Below, piece by piece: positions 1 through 10,295 of a stretch of 64,000 bases of DNA; position 1 is the stretch's first letter; the number at the start of each line of letters is the position of its first letter. The notes under the pieces are model-generated. The model did no database searches, had not been told where the DNA came from, and worked only from the letters and a program-made list of their open reading frames with translations. Origin of the DNA: Peribolospora baueri (Eukaryota; Basidiomycota; Peribolosporomycetes; Peribolosporales; Peribolosporaceae). Where the stretch lies: NCBI GenBank assembly GCA_029717555.1, contig JAMDHS010000018.1, positions 1 through 64,000 of the forward strand, in the 5' to 3' direction. Made by a program: the position numbers and the translations under genes.

Positions 1-44
1 GGGGGGGGGGGGGGGGGGGGGAAAAAAAAAAAAAAAAAAAAAAA
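1..44. repeat. Poly-G / poly-A homopolymer junction
   Basis: Twenty-one consecutive G are followed directly by twenty-three consecutive A. Such a pair may be a real microsatellite or an assembly or low-confidence end; the sequence alone cannot decide. Confidence 0.9.
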
Positions 45-702
45 GGCAGTTGTTTGTCATTCCATTCCATTCTACTCGCCTGCCTGCGCTGTTGCGTTGT
101 GTTCTGCTGTCTTCCGATGAACCAACCAACGGACCCAGGGCGGAAGCAATGCGACTCGGACTCGGACTCGACTCGACTCGACTCGTCCGCGTGACGAAGA
201 CTGGACTCGACTGGGACTGGCTCGATCGCCTGGTTGGCTGGTTGGACTCGCGCGGACGGCTCCTCTTGCCTCCTCGCTGTTGCCGCAGCTGTTGCCGCAG
301 CCCGCGTCCGTCCGTCCGTCTCTCTGTGTGTGTCTGCCTGGCCCGTCCTCTCTCCGCCATCGTCACCGCCCGCGCCTGGTCGGCGGCTCTCCTTCTCCCC
401 ACACCCATCCTGATCACCATCGCCGGTCATCATCATCATCATCGCAACTCATCCATCCACATCCATCCATATTCACATCCAGCCACATCCATCCACTCAC
501 ATCGCACATCTCCCACCGACACACTCACTCCCTCCTTCACCCCCACTCCTTCCCTCCCCGCTTCCCTCCGTCCGTCGCCCGCCTCCGCTTCACACACACG
601 CCCGACCACCGACCACCACCACCACCGACCCACCCTCGCCCCGCCGCACGCTCCCTTTCTCCTTCCCTTCTCGCCCGTCGTGTCCCCTCGTAGGACAACA
701 TC
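1..702. promoter_or_regulatory. Window edge and upstream region of GSK3
   Basis: The window opens with 21 G (1-21) followed by 23 A (22-44). From about 130 the stretch holds short simple repeats (ACTCG-type at 150-185, CATC/ATCC-type at 425-500, CCACCA-type at 605-635) and becomes strongly C/T-rich on the plus strand before the kinase start at 703. Pyrimidine-rich leaders are common upstream of genes in high-GC basidiomycetes. I see no convincing coding exon; open frames here are low-complexity shadows. Confidence 0.5.
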
Positions 703-2487
703 ATGGCTCACGGACCCGTTAACGGGGTCAAGATCAATCGTGAGCTCCTTCTTTCTCCCATTCCCCCGCCACCCTCCCCAAAAAGGCCTTCCGCCGCAAC
801 CGTTGCATCCCCCGTCGCTCCCCTTTCGTCTCCGCTCACACCCATCTCTCCACGCCCCTCCTCCATGCTTTCTCTCCGCTCTCGCCCTCGAATTCCCTCG
901 CGTGCTCCACCCTCCATCCAGCCCTCGACGACCCGCATCGCGTGGTCAAGGTACTCGCGTCCGACGGCAAGACAGGCGAGCAGCGCGAGCTCGGCTACAC
1001 CAGCTGCAAGGTCATCGGCAACGGCTCCTTCGGCGTCGTCTTTCAGGCCAAGCTCGTCGGCTCCTCCGATGGTCAACCGGATGGCGGGGACAGCGCGGCG
1101 GCAGCGGGAAGTAGCAACAGCAGAGACGGCGTTAGCAGCGGCGACGTGGCGATCAAAAAGGTCTTGCAGGACAAGCGGTTCAAGGTGAGCTCAAGCGGAT
1201 CAGCCGCCTGTCCTCACCAGCGGCGCCAGCGCCGATGCTGGCGTCGGCTCCATCGCGCTGACACCTTTCTTCTCACCTCGTCTCCCTCACGCCCACAGAA
1301 CCGCGAACTGCAAATCATGCGGATCGTGAAGCACCCAAACGTTGTCGATCTCAAGGCCTTCTTCTACTCCAATGGAGAGAAGAAGGACGAGGTCTTCCTC
1401 AACCTCGTCCTCGAGTTCGTCCCCGAAACCGTCTACCGCGCCTCCCGCCACTACGCCAAGATGAAGCAGACCATGCCCATGATCCTCATCAAGATCTACA
1501 TGTACCAGCTCCTTCGCTCCCTCGCTTACATCCACTCCCTCGGCATCTGCCACCGTGACATCAAACCTCAGAATCTGCTTCTCAATCCCACCACTGGTGT
1601 TCTCAAGTTGTGCGATTTTGGAAGCGCAAAAATTCTCATCGCCGGAGAACCCAACGTGAGCTATATTTGTTCCAGGTACTACCGCGCTCCTGAACTTATC
1701 TTTGGAGCGACCAACTACACGACCAATATCGGTGAGTCTCCGTCCGTCGTCTCGCCATGGCCTCCCGTGGCTTGCCTCTCATCCACCTCCCTTTCTCACC
1801 CTGCCCCGCCCAGACATCTGGTCCACCGGATGCGTCATGGCCGAGCTCATGCAAGGTCAACCGCTATTCCCCGGAGAGAGCGGCATCGATCAGCTGGTGG
1901 AGATCATCAAGGTCCTCGGCACGCCGAGCCGAGAACAGATAAAGACCATGAACCCGAACTACATGGAGCACAAATTCCCCCAGATCCGACCCCATCCTTT
2001 CTCCAAGGTGCGTGCGCTTGTTGTCCGACGCTCCCTCGCGCTACCGCCGACCTTTTCTCCTTCCTCTTTCGCAGGTCTTCCGCCCGCGCACGCCTCCCGA
2101 GGCGATAGATCTCATCTCTCGTCTGCTCGAGTACACCCCCTCGGCCCGTTTGACCGCCATCGAAGCCATCTGCCACCCCTTCTTTGACGAACTTCGTCAA
2201 CGAGAGGGCGTGCGGATGCCCAACGGCAGGGAGATGCCCTCGCTTTTCGACTGGACTCGGGAGGGTGAGAATGGTGTTGCATTCAGCCATTCTGTCGTCG
2301 CTTCCGACCGCCGTCTTACCTTTTTTTTTTTTTCTCCTTCCCCTCGCTCTCAGAACTCTCCATCCGACCCGATCTCATCTCTCGATTGGTGCCCCCGCAT
2401 GCCGAGGAGGCCCTGATTCAGCGCGGCATCGACGTCAAGAACTTTGTTCCCATGCCGCCCGAGCAGCTTAGGGTCTCCCTTGATTGA
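703..2487 (+). CDS. GSK3: Glycogen synthase kinase 3 (GSK3/shaggy family)
   Basis: Ser/Thr kinase of the CMGC group that phosphorylates primed substrates in stress, differentiation and metabolic signalling. Six exons, 703-739, 922-1184, 1299-1731, 1814-2007, 2075-2264 and 2354-2487, give 416 residues in one frame. Visible: glycine loop IGNGSFGVV (about 44-52), the VAIKK lysine (about 91), catalytic [12 protein letters not shown], and the GSK3 activation segment [17 protein letters not shown] with its regulatory tyrosine. The tail [14 protein letters not shown] matches fungal GSK3. The start follows a C/T-rich leader, and the first exon ([12 protein letters not shown]) joins [20 protein letters not shown] as in relatives. 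Odd: a Gly/Ser/Ala-rich insert of about 28 residues lies between the glycine loop and the catalytic lysine, where most family members have only a few residues. Confidence 0.96.
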
Positions 2488-3712
2488 GCCGGCGGACGCA
2501 GTGGGCTGCGGTGGCGGTCGCGGCGGGCGGCAGTGGAGGTTCAGGAGGCTCCGACAGTCCGCGGACGCGGACGTGGGACATCGGCCTGGCCGGCTCGGTC
2601 TTTTTCGCCGCGTCCTGATCCGCCCGTCTCAGCCCGTCCGTGGCCACCCTTTTTTCTTCTTTTTTTTCACATTTCTCTTTCTTTCGCCCGCTGCCCTCCC
2701 CGCTCTCCGACCGAGGCTGGCCCCGCCCATTTTCTATCCCCTTCTTTCGTCGTCCACGCACGACCGTAAATATTTTCTCCTTCCCCCTTCCCTTTCCTTC
2801 CCTTTCCCCTCCCCGCTCCTTGTCCATCCATCCCTCCGTCCTGTCCTGTCCATGTTCACCACCGTCGGCCCCCTTTTGTAAGGTCTCCCCCGGCTACCCT
2901 CGTCGTTGTCCGTGCCCTTCTCTGTTCTGTTCATCCACCCCCATCCCGTCGACATGAAAACCGTCGCCTCATCGTATTCTCGCTCGCAATTAACTGAATC
3001 GCCTCGACTGACCTCCATACACAAACCTGCGCACGAGCACGAGCACGCCACACCCGCTTCCGTCTTCCCCGGTTCTGTATGTGTTTGTTCTGTTTGTTGA
3101 GATGCTCGATTGGTTTACTTCCGACGGGCCCCAAACCGGACTCGGAGACGGATTGGACTCGATTGATTGAATGAATGAATGAACTGCAAGTCGCGCGTGG
3201 CAAGTAGTCGGTGCGAACCGTCCGTCCGTTGTCTTCCGGCTTGAAGATCGATGGCCCGAATGAAACTTCCTTCGTCTTGTCTCCCAAAAAACCGACGCAC
3301 CTCCCTTCCCTCCCCTCTCCTCCGTCCCAGTCCAGTCCGTCGTTGCCAGATCTTATCTATATGAAAAGGCGATCGGGTCCTCCACGTACGTCCGTCCCAC
3401 GTCATCTCATCTCATCTGTCTTCTCCAGAATGGTCTGGCCTGACCTGACCGGACCTGACATGGCCGGACCGACTGGGCTCCAGTCGAGGAACGGGTCGTA
3501 CGCGCGCGACACAGCCAAAACAAGACGATACGATACGATACGATACGATTGTCGCTTCTTTCGTCGAGTGGACATGTTCGACGGACGTCACGCGACGCGT
3601 CGCCGATCATGACCCGATCACCGATCGCAGCCTTCCGTTAGTTACCATCACCATCACCGCCGGCTACGACGACAGCAGTTCCGAGTGCAGTTGGCGAATA
3701 GCACGACCGACA
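2488..3712. other. Intergenic region downstream of GSK3
   Basis: No gene recognised. T-rich tracts around 2640-2690 and C/T-rich sequence to 2880 probably belong to the kinase 3' region. A short GATAC-type tandem repeat lies at about 3526-3550, and GAATGAAT/GATTGATT-type repeats at 3160-3182. Open frames here are low-complexity and show no family motif. Confidence 0.5.
3526..3550. repeat. GATAC pentanucleotide repeat
   Basis: About five tandem copies of a GATAC unit in the intergenic region upstream of the SNAP43-like gene. Confidence 0.85.
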
Positions 3713-5194
3713 ATGCCACGTCCACGCCCACGCCGCCCAGTCACCTCCCTCTTCCCTTACCCTCACTCGTCCCACTTCCTATCCGCTCTCGAGGACGACG
3801 TCGACGACCTCTTGGCCACCTTCGCAGAGCGATGGCAAGTCGGCCTCGACCTCCTCCGACGACATCGGGGTCAACAACATCCACGTCTAGATGACGACGA
3901 CGAGGCCGAGCAGACCATTCTTTCGCAAGTTCGTCAAGGCCCCTACCGCCTCTTCTTGCTCTGCTGGGACGAGCTCGGCTGGACGCTCGTTCACCTTGCC
4001 TTTGGAGAAGATCGAAAGACCAGGCGGGCTTTTTACCAGACTGCCTTTCGCGGCCTCCTCGACCACTTGGATGACACTTCCGAGCCTCTCGTCGCCGCTG
4101 GAGCGCTTTTCGCTCTCCACACTCTATGGGCTTCCCAGCCCCCGCCGGACGTCCTTCCGCGCACGGAACATATCGACATTGAGCTCGGTGCGTCTCTTTC
4201 TTTCTTGGTTTGTCTTTGTCCTACGACGTCCATCGTCTCTGACCGAAACCGCCGCTTCCCGTCCCCTTCAGACCGCTACCACGCCCTCTTCGCCCTTCCC
4301 GAAGCTTTGCGACCAGCGTTCACGTTCCCGGTCACGACGGACTCGTCCGACGACAGACCCTCCCTGCAGCCTTATCACGACATCTCTCAAGTCCTCTCCC
4401 TTCTTCTCACCTCGCCGTCGGCCTCCTCTCGCACCGGCTGCTTCGCCATCCTCCCTCCCACCTCCTTCTCCCCTCGCAGCCCACGCGATCTGCCAGCCAA
4501 TGAAGTGCGCCAGCTTCGCGGCGAACTCCGAACGGAGGCCTTGAAGGTCGCCTCCGAGGCCGAGCGGTGTCTCTTTGCGACAGGGCGCCGATGGCGTCCC
4601 GGAGAGAGGCGACCGGGGGAGGATACGTCTGGCAAAGAGAGCGACAACAGCGGCGACGACGTGAAGTTGTGGGATGAGACGACGATCTCGGAAGATGTCG
4701 ATCGCGACGACAGCTCGGAATACGAGCTCTCCGTCGGCTTGTTCGGAAGCGCGCCGGACGATTCGCAGGCGGAGGCCGCCGCCGCTCAGCCTCGACGCTC
4801 GCGGCGGTTGCTGGATGCCATCGAAGAGGCGATGGCGGCCAGCGCCGACTACGATGCAAAGCGCCACAAGCTGACGGCGGATGCGAATCAAGACGGACGA
4901 GACGAACGACCGCAGATCTCCATCCGAGACCGCCTACTCCAGACAGCCTCTTTGCGCACCATGTCACGTCTGCGCGACCTCCAGGCCGACGTGCGTTCCT
5001 CCTCCTCCGTCACTCACGATTCGCCTCTCGCCACCTCTCCTCCTCCTCCTTCCACCGCCGACCTCGGCAAGCTGGACCGCGATTCCGAACAAGCCGGCAC
5101 ACTGTTGAGCCTCGACGATGGTGGGACTTCTCTTGACGAAGTCTGGCGCGCGCTGCGAAGGAAGAAGAGGGGGCTAGCGGCGCCAGGGATATGA
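3713..5194 (+). CDS. Probable SNAPc subunit (SNAP43/SNAPC1-like)
   Basis: Two exons, 3713-4187 and 4272-5194, give 465 residues. The 84-nt intron keeps frame, so unspliced reading is also open, but splicing removes a non-conserved stretch and joins IDIEL to DRYHALF. The N-terminal half carries a pattern like the SNAPC1 family: an acidic start with a segment ending FAERW, then LVHLAFGEDRKTRRAFYQTAF, then a helical block VAAGALFALHTLWASQP ending in RTEHIDIELDRY. That family helps RNA polymerase II/III recognise snRNA promoters in animals and plants. The C-terminal half is acidic, Arg-rich and low-complexity. The assignment rests on pattern memory, not on a search, so treat it as probable. An alternative is an uncharacterised nuclear helical protein. 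Confidence 0.6.
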   Translation: MPRPRPRRPVTSLFPYPHSSHFLSALEDDVDDLLATFAERWQVGLDLLRRHRGQQHPRLDDDDEAEQTILSQVRQGPYRLFLLCWDELGWTLVHLAFGEDRKTRRAFYQTAFRGLLDHLDDTSEPLVAAGALFALHTLWASQPPPDVLPRTEHIDIELGASLSFLVCLCPTTSIVSDRNRRFPSPSDRYHALFALPEALRPAFTFPVTTDSSDDRPSLQPYHDISQVLSLLLTSPSASSRTGCFAILPPTSFSPRSPRDLPANEVRQLRGELRTEALKVASEAERCLFATGRRWRPGERRPGEDTSGKESDNSGDDVKLWDETTISEDVDRDDSSEYELSVGLFGSAPDDSQAEAAAAQPRRSRRLLDAIEEAMAASADYDAKRHKLTADANQDGRDERPQISIRDRLLQTASLRTMSRLRDLQADVRSSSSVTHDSPLATSPPPPSTADLGKLDRDSEQAGTLLSLDDGGTSLDEVWRALRRKKRGLAAPGI

Positions 5195-5390
5195 TCCGCC
5201 GTTTATCCGTAAGGCGTACTCGTTCTGAGGATGAGCTCGGTCCCAACATCGCTCCCTACCGCTATCGTCCTCGTTCACAGGCGAACATGACCACCGACCT
5301 CGCTCGTCCGCTCCGCACGCCGCCGCCAACTATCATTTCGGTGGCATCGTCGGGGCCCCGCTGGCGTTTTTTTAAAGCGGCGAGGGGCAT

Positions 5391-5423
<33 letters not shown>
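5195..5423. other. Spacer with GACGAG repeat
   Basis: Short spacer after the SNAP43-like gene. A GACGAG-type hexamer repeat at about 5391-5421 would encode alternating Asp/Glu and runs into the first recognisable remnant of the methyltransferase-like pseudogene. Confidence 0.5.
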
Positions 5424-6290
5424 ATGGAGAGAGCACATTGTCACGGTCAGCAAGTGCGCGTACGACACCAGCTATCCGTCCGTATCCTTGAATGCGTGAG
5501 TAGGAGACGCGGGGAGACGAGACGGACACCATGGTACGGCATGTCTTTTATTTTCGGATCGCTACCATCGTTCATCTTGGATTCGGGCCGTCCATCCTTG
5601 GATCGCCTCTCAGGCATCTTCGCCCATCTTAACATGGGCATCGCCCGCCACGCCCACTACTCCGCCGCGCTCGTCCAGGTCGACCCTTCGTCTGCCGGGC
5701 AGAACTCATCAACGCAGGGTATGGCCTCTTTCGCGACTCACCGTCCACATGCGGCATCACCTTTATCACCGGCGACACGGCGCCGCCAAACGGCCTTTCG
5801 GCCTTCCACCACAGAATGATGGCACTCTATGCCTCAAGGTTGTGCCACCTCTTTACGAACCGTCCCAGCTGTCACTCGCCAGACACGCCTCACGTCTGTC
5901 ATGTCCCTTAACGCGAGCACGAGAGACAAGCCGGCAATGCTGTTCGGCAGCTACGGCGGGCAAGTCGGAACGAGCCGAAGACGATGGCCGATCATCTCGG
6001 CAGGGACAGGTTCGGCCACGGTCTCGAAATGTGAACGCTGCTTTGGGAGGAACGGGCTTTGTTGGACGAGAAGGGAGGGACAAAAGCGTGGTGATTGTCA
6101 CGGCCGCAGGTATGTGGTTGCCCGGCGAGCCGGGCGCCGCGGGGCCCGAGGACGCGGCCAATGACGGTACCATGCCGGAGTGGTGTGTGCAGCTGTGGAG
6201 GGAGTGAAGCGAGGTTCGGCCGCTGCTAGGGCGTCATGGGGACTATACCAAAGCATGACCTCCACTTTAGCTAAGGATTCCAAATGGAAC
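5424..6290 (+). pseudogene. Decayed SAM-methyltransferase-like gene
   Basis: Fragments of a fungal class I methyltransferase of the LGYxLFxDR type lie in the right order but in different frames. They are a start-like EWREHIVTVSKCAYDTSYPS (5422-5481), a possible glycine-loop remnant ILDSG (about 5574), AELINAGYGLFRDSPS then ITFITGD (about 5696-5780), ALYASRLCHLF (about 5820-5855), EPSQLSLARHASRLS (about 5858-5902), RDKPAMLFGSYGGQVG (about 5928-5972), and a tail EVRPLLGRHGDYTKA (about 6211-6255). At least four frame changes occur inside the conserved core without splice sites to explain them, plus stops near the end. Flanking genes are intact, so general sequence error is unlikely. The intact family uses SAM, but its substrates vary. 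The family call is from memory. Confidence 0.6.
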
Positions 6291-6621
6291 AAGGTAAACT
6301 ACAGGCGTCGGACAGAAGTTCCCTAGGTTGTCGCGTGAGTGGTCGCCCGACGGTATGTAACCGACCATCTTCGTACTGGTCGGTTCGCGGCTTGCGAGTG
6401 GAGCGTCCGGCTGTGACTATCATCCATCACCTTCGCCCGGTATACTGTTAATGTCTTTCCCCTTGGGCACGGCCCACAACGTCAGCATCACGTGACTTCT
6501 CCGTAACTTCCGCTGCTTCATTGTGATGAGCGTCCGTCACCTCGTGGCCCTACCTACTGAATTTGCAGTTCTTGCCCGTTCATACCTCATCTGTTGCACA
6601 AACACGGCAACTCACCGTCGC
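6291..6621. promoter_or_regulatory. Upstream region of the rhodanese-like gene
   Basis: No separate gene seen. The reading frame of the next gene is already open from an in-frame ATG at 6523, so part of this stretch may be coding if that start is used. Confidence 0.4.
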
Positions 6622-7243
6622 ATGTCGTCCTCGGCTACCCTTCCCTCCGACGCGCCCTGGCACGTACAGTTTCCCGCGCCGCGGAGCTCGCCTCCGCGTT
6701 TGGCCGCGAGCGAGGTGGCAGAGTTGGTGAGGACGAAGAACGTTGGCACAGACTACGTCGTCGTCGACGTCCGCAGGACCGACTTTGAGGTGAGTGGATG
6801 CCATGCGCACTTGGGCTGTAGCCCACTCATTTTTAGACCATCCCAGCGAAGCGGCGTCCTTCATTGTTCCCTCTTCGAAATTTGACGTGTCATTACGTAA
6901 CCAGAATGTGTGCGTTCGCGGTGCGATCAACGTCCCAGCCCAATCCTTCTACACTACTCTTCCCGGCCTGCTGCCCGTGCTCGCGCGGACGCCAAAAGTC
7001 ATATTTTACTGCAACAGCTCGAACGGAAGGGTGAGTTGGTACGTGAGGAACCAATATCGCCACACCTCTCAACCGGTCCTCCCCTTCTCTCACCTTGCCC
7101 AGGGACCGCGCTGCGCCGGGTGGTACCAAGACGCCCTCGATACCGCTTCGCAGACACAATCACAGGCATTCATCCTTGAAGGCGGCATCAAGGCTTGGGC
7201 GGAGAAATTTGGCGACGATCCAGAGCTTGTGACCAAGGTGTAG
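6622..7243 (+). CDS. Rhodanese / Cdc25-like domain protein (Ych1/Ibp1 type)
   Basis: Small single-domain protein; three exons, 6622-6789, 6905-7030 and 7103-7243, give 144 residues. DYVVVDVRRTDFE then RGAINVPAQSFY is the rhodanese CH2 and core pattern. The active loop CNSSNGR followed by GPRCAGWY is a Cys-X5-Arg loop, as in the Cdc25/arsenate-reductase-like rhodaneses of fungi, which act as phosphatases or arsenate reductases. The C-terminal ILEGGIKAWAEKFG is the usual rhodanese end helix. All introns fall between codons. An in-frame ATG at 6523 would add 33 residues with a possible targeting character (MMSVRHLV, then LICCTNTATHRR), so the start is uncertain. The true substrate cannot be read from sequence. 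Confidence 0.85.
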
Positions 7244-7706
7244 GAGGCGGGCCGGGACCGGCGTCGTCGGGGACGGGACTGAGGCGGACGAGAAGGAAAG
7301 GAGATACCCTACGGTACGGGCATGGATGGACATCAGACTGGAATTGGATGATCGTTATGAAGCGATGACCGATTGAAGCAACCGACAGGGAAAGGGATCG
7401 AAATAGGCGGAAACAGGAAGGGGCCTGTGCAGTGCGCCAGGGTGGCGGGAAAAATCGTGCGTCGTGATCTTGAAGCACTGTCACTGACATTGAGCGAGGG
7501 GTAAGAGTGAGACGCACCGCGGCCGTATCCGAGGGAGGCGGTAGGTAGGGCAGGGCTTGGAGCGGTGGGCGAGTGTGCTTCCTCAATAGATGAATGGACG
7601 GATGGATGGAAGAGAAATCGCGGTCGTTCGCAAAACGGCCGTTATCTACGAGGACGGCGGGAAGCGCAAGAAAAGAAGGAAAGCCGGGACAGAGTCCGAT
7701 ATCTGC
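7244..7706. other. Convergent intergenic region
   Basis: Lies between two converging genes, the rhodanese-like protein (+) and the acid phosphatase (-). No coding signal stands out. It is purine-rich on the plus strand, consistent with 3' untranslated sequence of the minus-strand gene. Confidence 0.4.
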
Positions 7707-10295
7707 CTATATATCTGGGCGTCGAGCAGCGCAAGGAGTGGACCCCTCCATGCTATTCCACCCCCGCCCCTCCAGCTTCCCATCATCGAGCAAATGACCC
7801 ACCCAATCACAGACTGCGCTTCTCCATGCTGTGACGCACCGGTGAGTTAGGTCAATGGCGGTGCCGGGAGAACATGTCGAGCTGATTCGCCTCCACTCCG
7901 TCCCGTCCCGTCCGTCCACGCTCTTTTGCTCGCCCGTCGCAATCCGGGCCTCGTCTCCTGCTCGCCTTCCCGCCCGCTTGCCCCCAGCCAGCACGAGCCA
8001 CAGCGCAAATAGAACTGCAGCGAGGGCAAGACTGATGCCGGCGCCGATAAATCCCGCGGCAAGCGGGCTCACGTCGTGCTTACCCGTCGTGGAGGTGACG
8101 CTCGACGAGCCGTTATAGGCCTGCACGACGCCGCAGCCTCTCTTCTTGGTGTTCCCGCACTTGGTGCACCAGGAGGACAGATCAGCAATGCTGAGCGGTC
8201 CGAGTTGGGCGTTGAGCTGGTGGAGAGTGGTGGACGTGGGCGTCGAGCCCGGAAGCGAGTTGGGAAACATGGCATACGGCAAAAAGCTAGATGGACCGGT
8301 TTGGGAGGTGCCGTTCCGGAAGAGGAAGCGGACCGTGTTGTCCGAGTGGACCTCGAACAGGGCGAGCGAGGCATCTGAAGAGTGCGCAAACAAACGGACG
8401 GTCAGGAACGATGCCAGAGGCAAAATGGGGGCCGGAGAGAGGAACTCACAGTCGACGATGCCCCACAAGTCAAGCTCGAGCAAGTTGAAGAGGGAGATGA
8501 ACGGCTTGTAGGCTAGCGCATTCGATGGCATGATGCGGAGGGCATGTGGATGAGAGCGGGGTAAGGAAAGGCAGCCAGGTGACGGTGAGCGGTCGCCGCT
8601 CCCCAGTAGTACGTCCAGAATGAGAGACTCACAAACGCTGAGGTAGGTCAGCTTTACGTCCTGGCTCGTGTTGGCCATCAGGTTTAGGTTGTCCAGGATG
8701 GGACGAAGGATGGCTATGGTGGTAAGACGCGTCAGTCGTCTGCTCACATAATCGCCTGCCCGTCCTCGGCGAGCACTCACCCTGTCCGACGACGTTGCCA
8801 ATGCCGTCCTTGGTCTTGTCGGTGAAGGAGCCCTGTTCGTGTAAGTCAGCGAGGTAGTGCGCCATGGGAAGCACCGAAGGGTTCTGATCCAGCTGGGAGC
8901 GGATGGAGGCGTTCCAAGTGGAGCCGACGTTAAGGTAATCGAAGAAATTCCAGGCGTTTTCCAGCGAGGTGGAGCGGTTTCCGCTGAGAGTGTGCGGGAG
9001 CGAGAAACGGCGCGTGAGTGATGCGGAAGGAGACGGAGAGGGCGGGAAATCCCCATTCTTCGTTCGAAGAAAGACGGAGTGGCCGCCTAGAATGAGACAC
9101 CCACACATAGCTCCCAAGCTGGCTCAGGAATACGGAATTGTTCTTCTGGATTTGTTGGAAGATGTCCGAGCTGTAAAAGTTCTGAACGTGAGCGTTCCAG
9201 TTGTCGCAGTCGATGTAGCCTTCGGTCGGTTCGGGTCGATTAATGGACGGGAGAAGAAGGCATGGTATCGATCAGGTCGGCAAACAACGCCGGAACAACA
9301 AAATCACATTCACGAGCGCAGGAAAAGCACACAGGTGCATGAGCGACAGACAAACGCACCAGCAAGGCTCACGTCCTGGTCCTGCTCGACCGTCTCGATG
9401 GGAATGAGCTGGGCGCGGTTGAAGCCTACCGATGTGCTATAAGATGGAACAACATGTGGGAGATGACCAAGGACGAGAGAGAGATAGAGAAAATGATCTA
9501 ATTTAGCGGCCCGTTCCCAAGGTCCTCTCCTCCGTTGAGCAGAGGAGGGGGCCCAGTCGATGGACGGAAGGAAAGGTCAAAACAAGAATCACCCATTAGC
9601 AAGCTGCCTGGTGTCGCCGGTAGCGGGGTAAAGGCCTGCATGTGTGCAATGATAGAGCAGGCAGAAAACAGAGCAGGCCGCGGAACGCGAAATAAGGGAA
9701 GGAGGCAAGGCGAGTCAGAGCAGAGTACGTGGGAAATCGAACCGAAAGTTGTCTCCTTCCCCTTTCCGGCCGTTCACTCCTCCCAAATGTTTTCAACGTC
9801 CCCGCGTCTCCTCTCCGCCTCCACGCTCCCCTCCTCGCCATCGTCGTCGGGTTGGGTCCGGGTCGGGACCCCGCACAACGCACCCTGCAAGAGCGCCTGG
9901 GCGCTATCGACAATAACGCTCCCTTCTCCGCTCGCATCAGCAATGACTTTGAGCTGAGCTTGATCAGCATCGTCCGTCTGAATCCCACGTACGTAGACGT
10001 TGCTCTCCGGGGAGAGGTAGCGCAGACGGAGGTCGCCGCCGTTCTGGAGCTCTTCGCGGCCGCCGAGCGGGGTGAGAGCGGTGTCGGAGGCGGTGTACGT
10101 CGAAGGGGATTGATAGAAGCCCGAACCTGGTGGGTGGAACATGAAGAATCAGGAAAAAGAGAAAAAAAAATTAGGAGAGGGGCGATCAGAGATTGCGTTC
10201 GTTGGCAGAGGTCAGTCTTCCGATCACGCACGATCCCCGTGTCTGGATATGACTAGGACGCCGATCACTTCGCTGGGGGAATCGTTCGTAGCCAT
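7707..10295 (-). CDS. Histidine acid phosphatase (clade-2) with C-terminal membrane anchor
   Basis: Nine exons: 10295-10232, 10126-9884, 9635-9593, 9436-9360, 9219-9105, 8983-8781, 8713-8633, 8512-8450 and 8374-7707, giving 518 residues. The catalytic RHGDR sits at about residues 18-22, split by intron 1. Other family blocks are QSPSTYTASDTALTPLGG, VDSAQALLQGLYPATGD, LIPIETVEQDQD, STSLENAWNFFDYLN, DGIGNVV, SYKPFISLFNLLEL and FLFRNGT. A long hydrophobic helix (AAGFIGAGISLALAAVLFAL) near residue 430 is followed by basic residues, so the protein is probably tail-anchored or single-pass. No N-terminal signal peptide is visible before RHGDR. The classical distal His-Asp pair is not obvious; VHSDN lies at about that place. 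The last 50 residues are doubtful, since a further intron could shorten the tail. Confidence 0.88.

Noticed and set aside
439-711. Open frames on both strands upstream of GSK3
   Set aside because: They consist of His/Ser/Pro or Gly/Arg low-complexity from CATC and CCACC repeats, and lie in the kinase leader.
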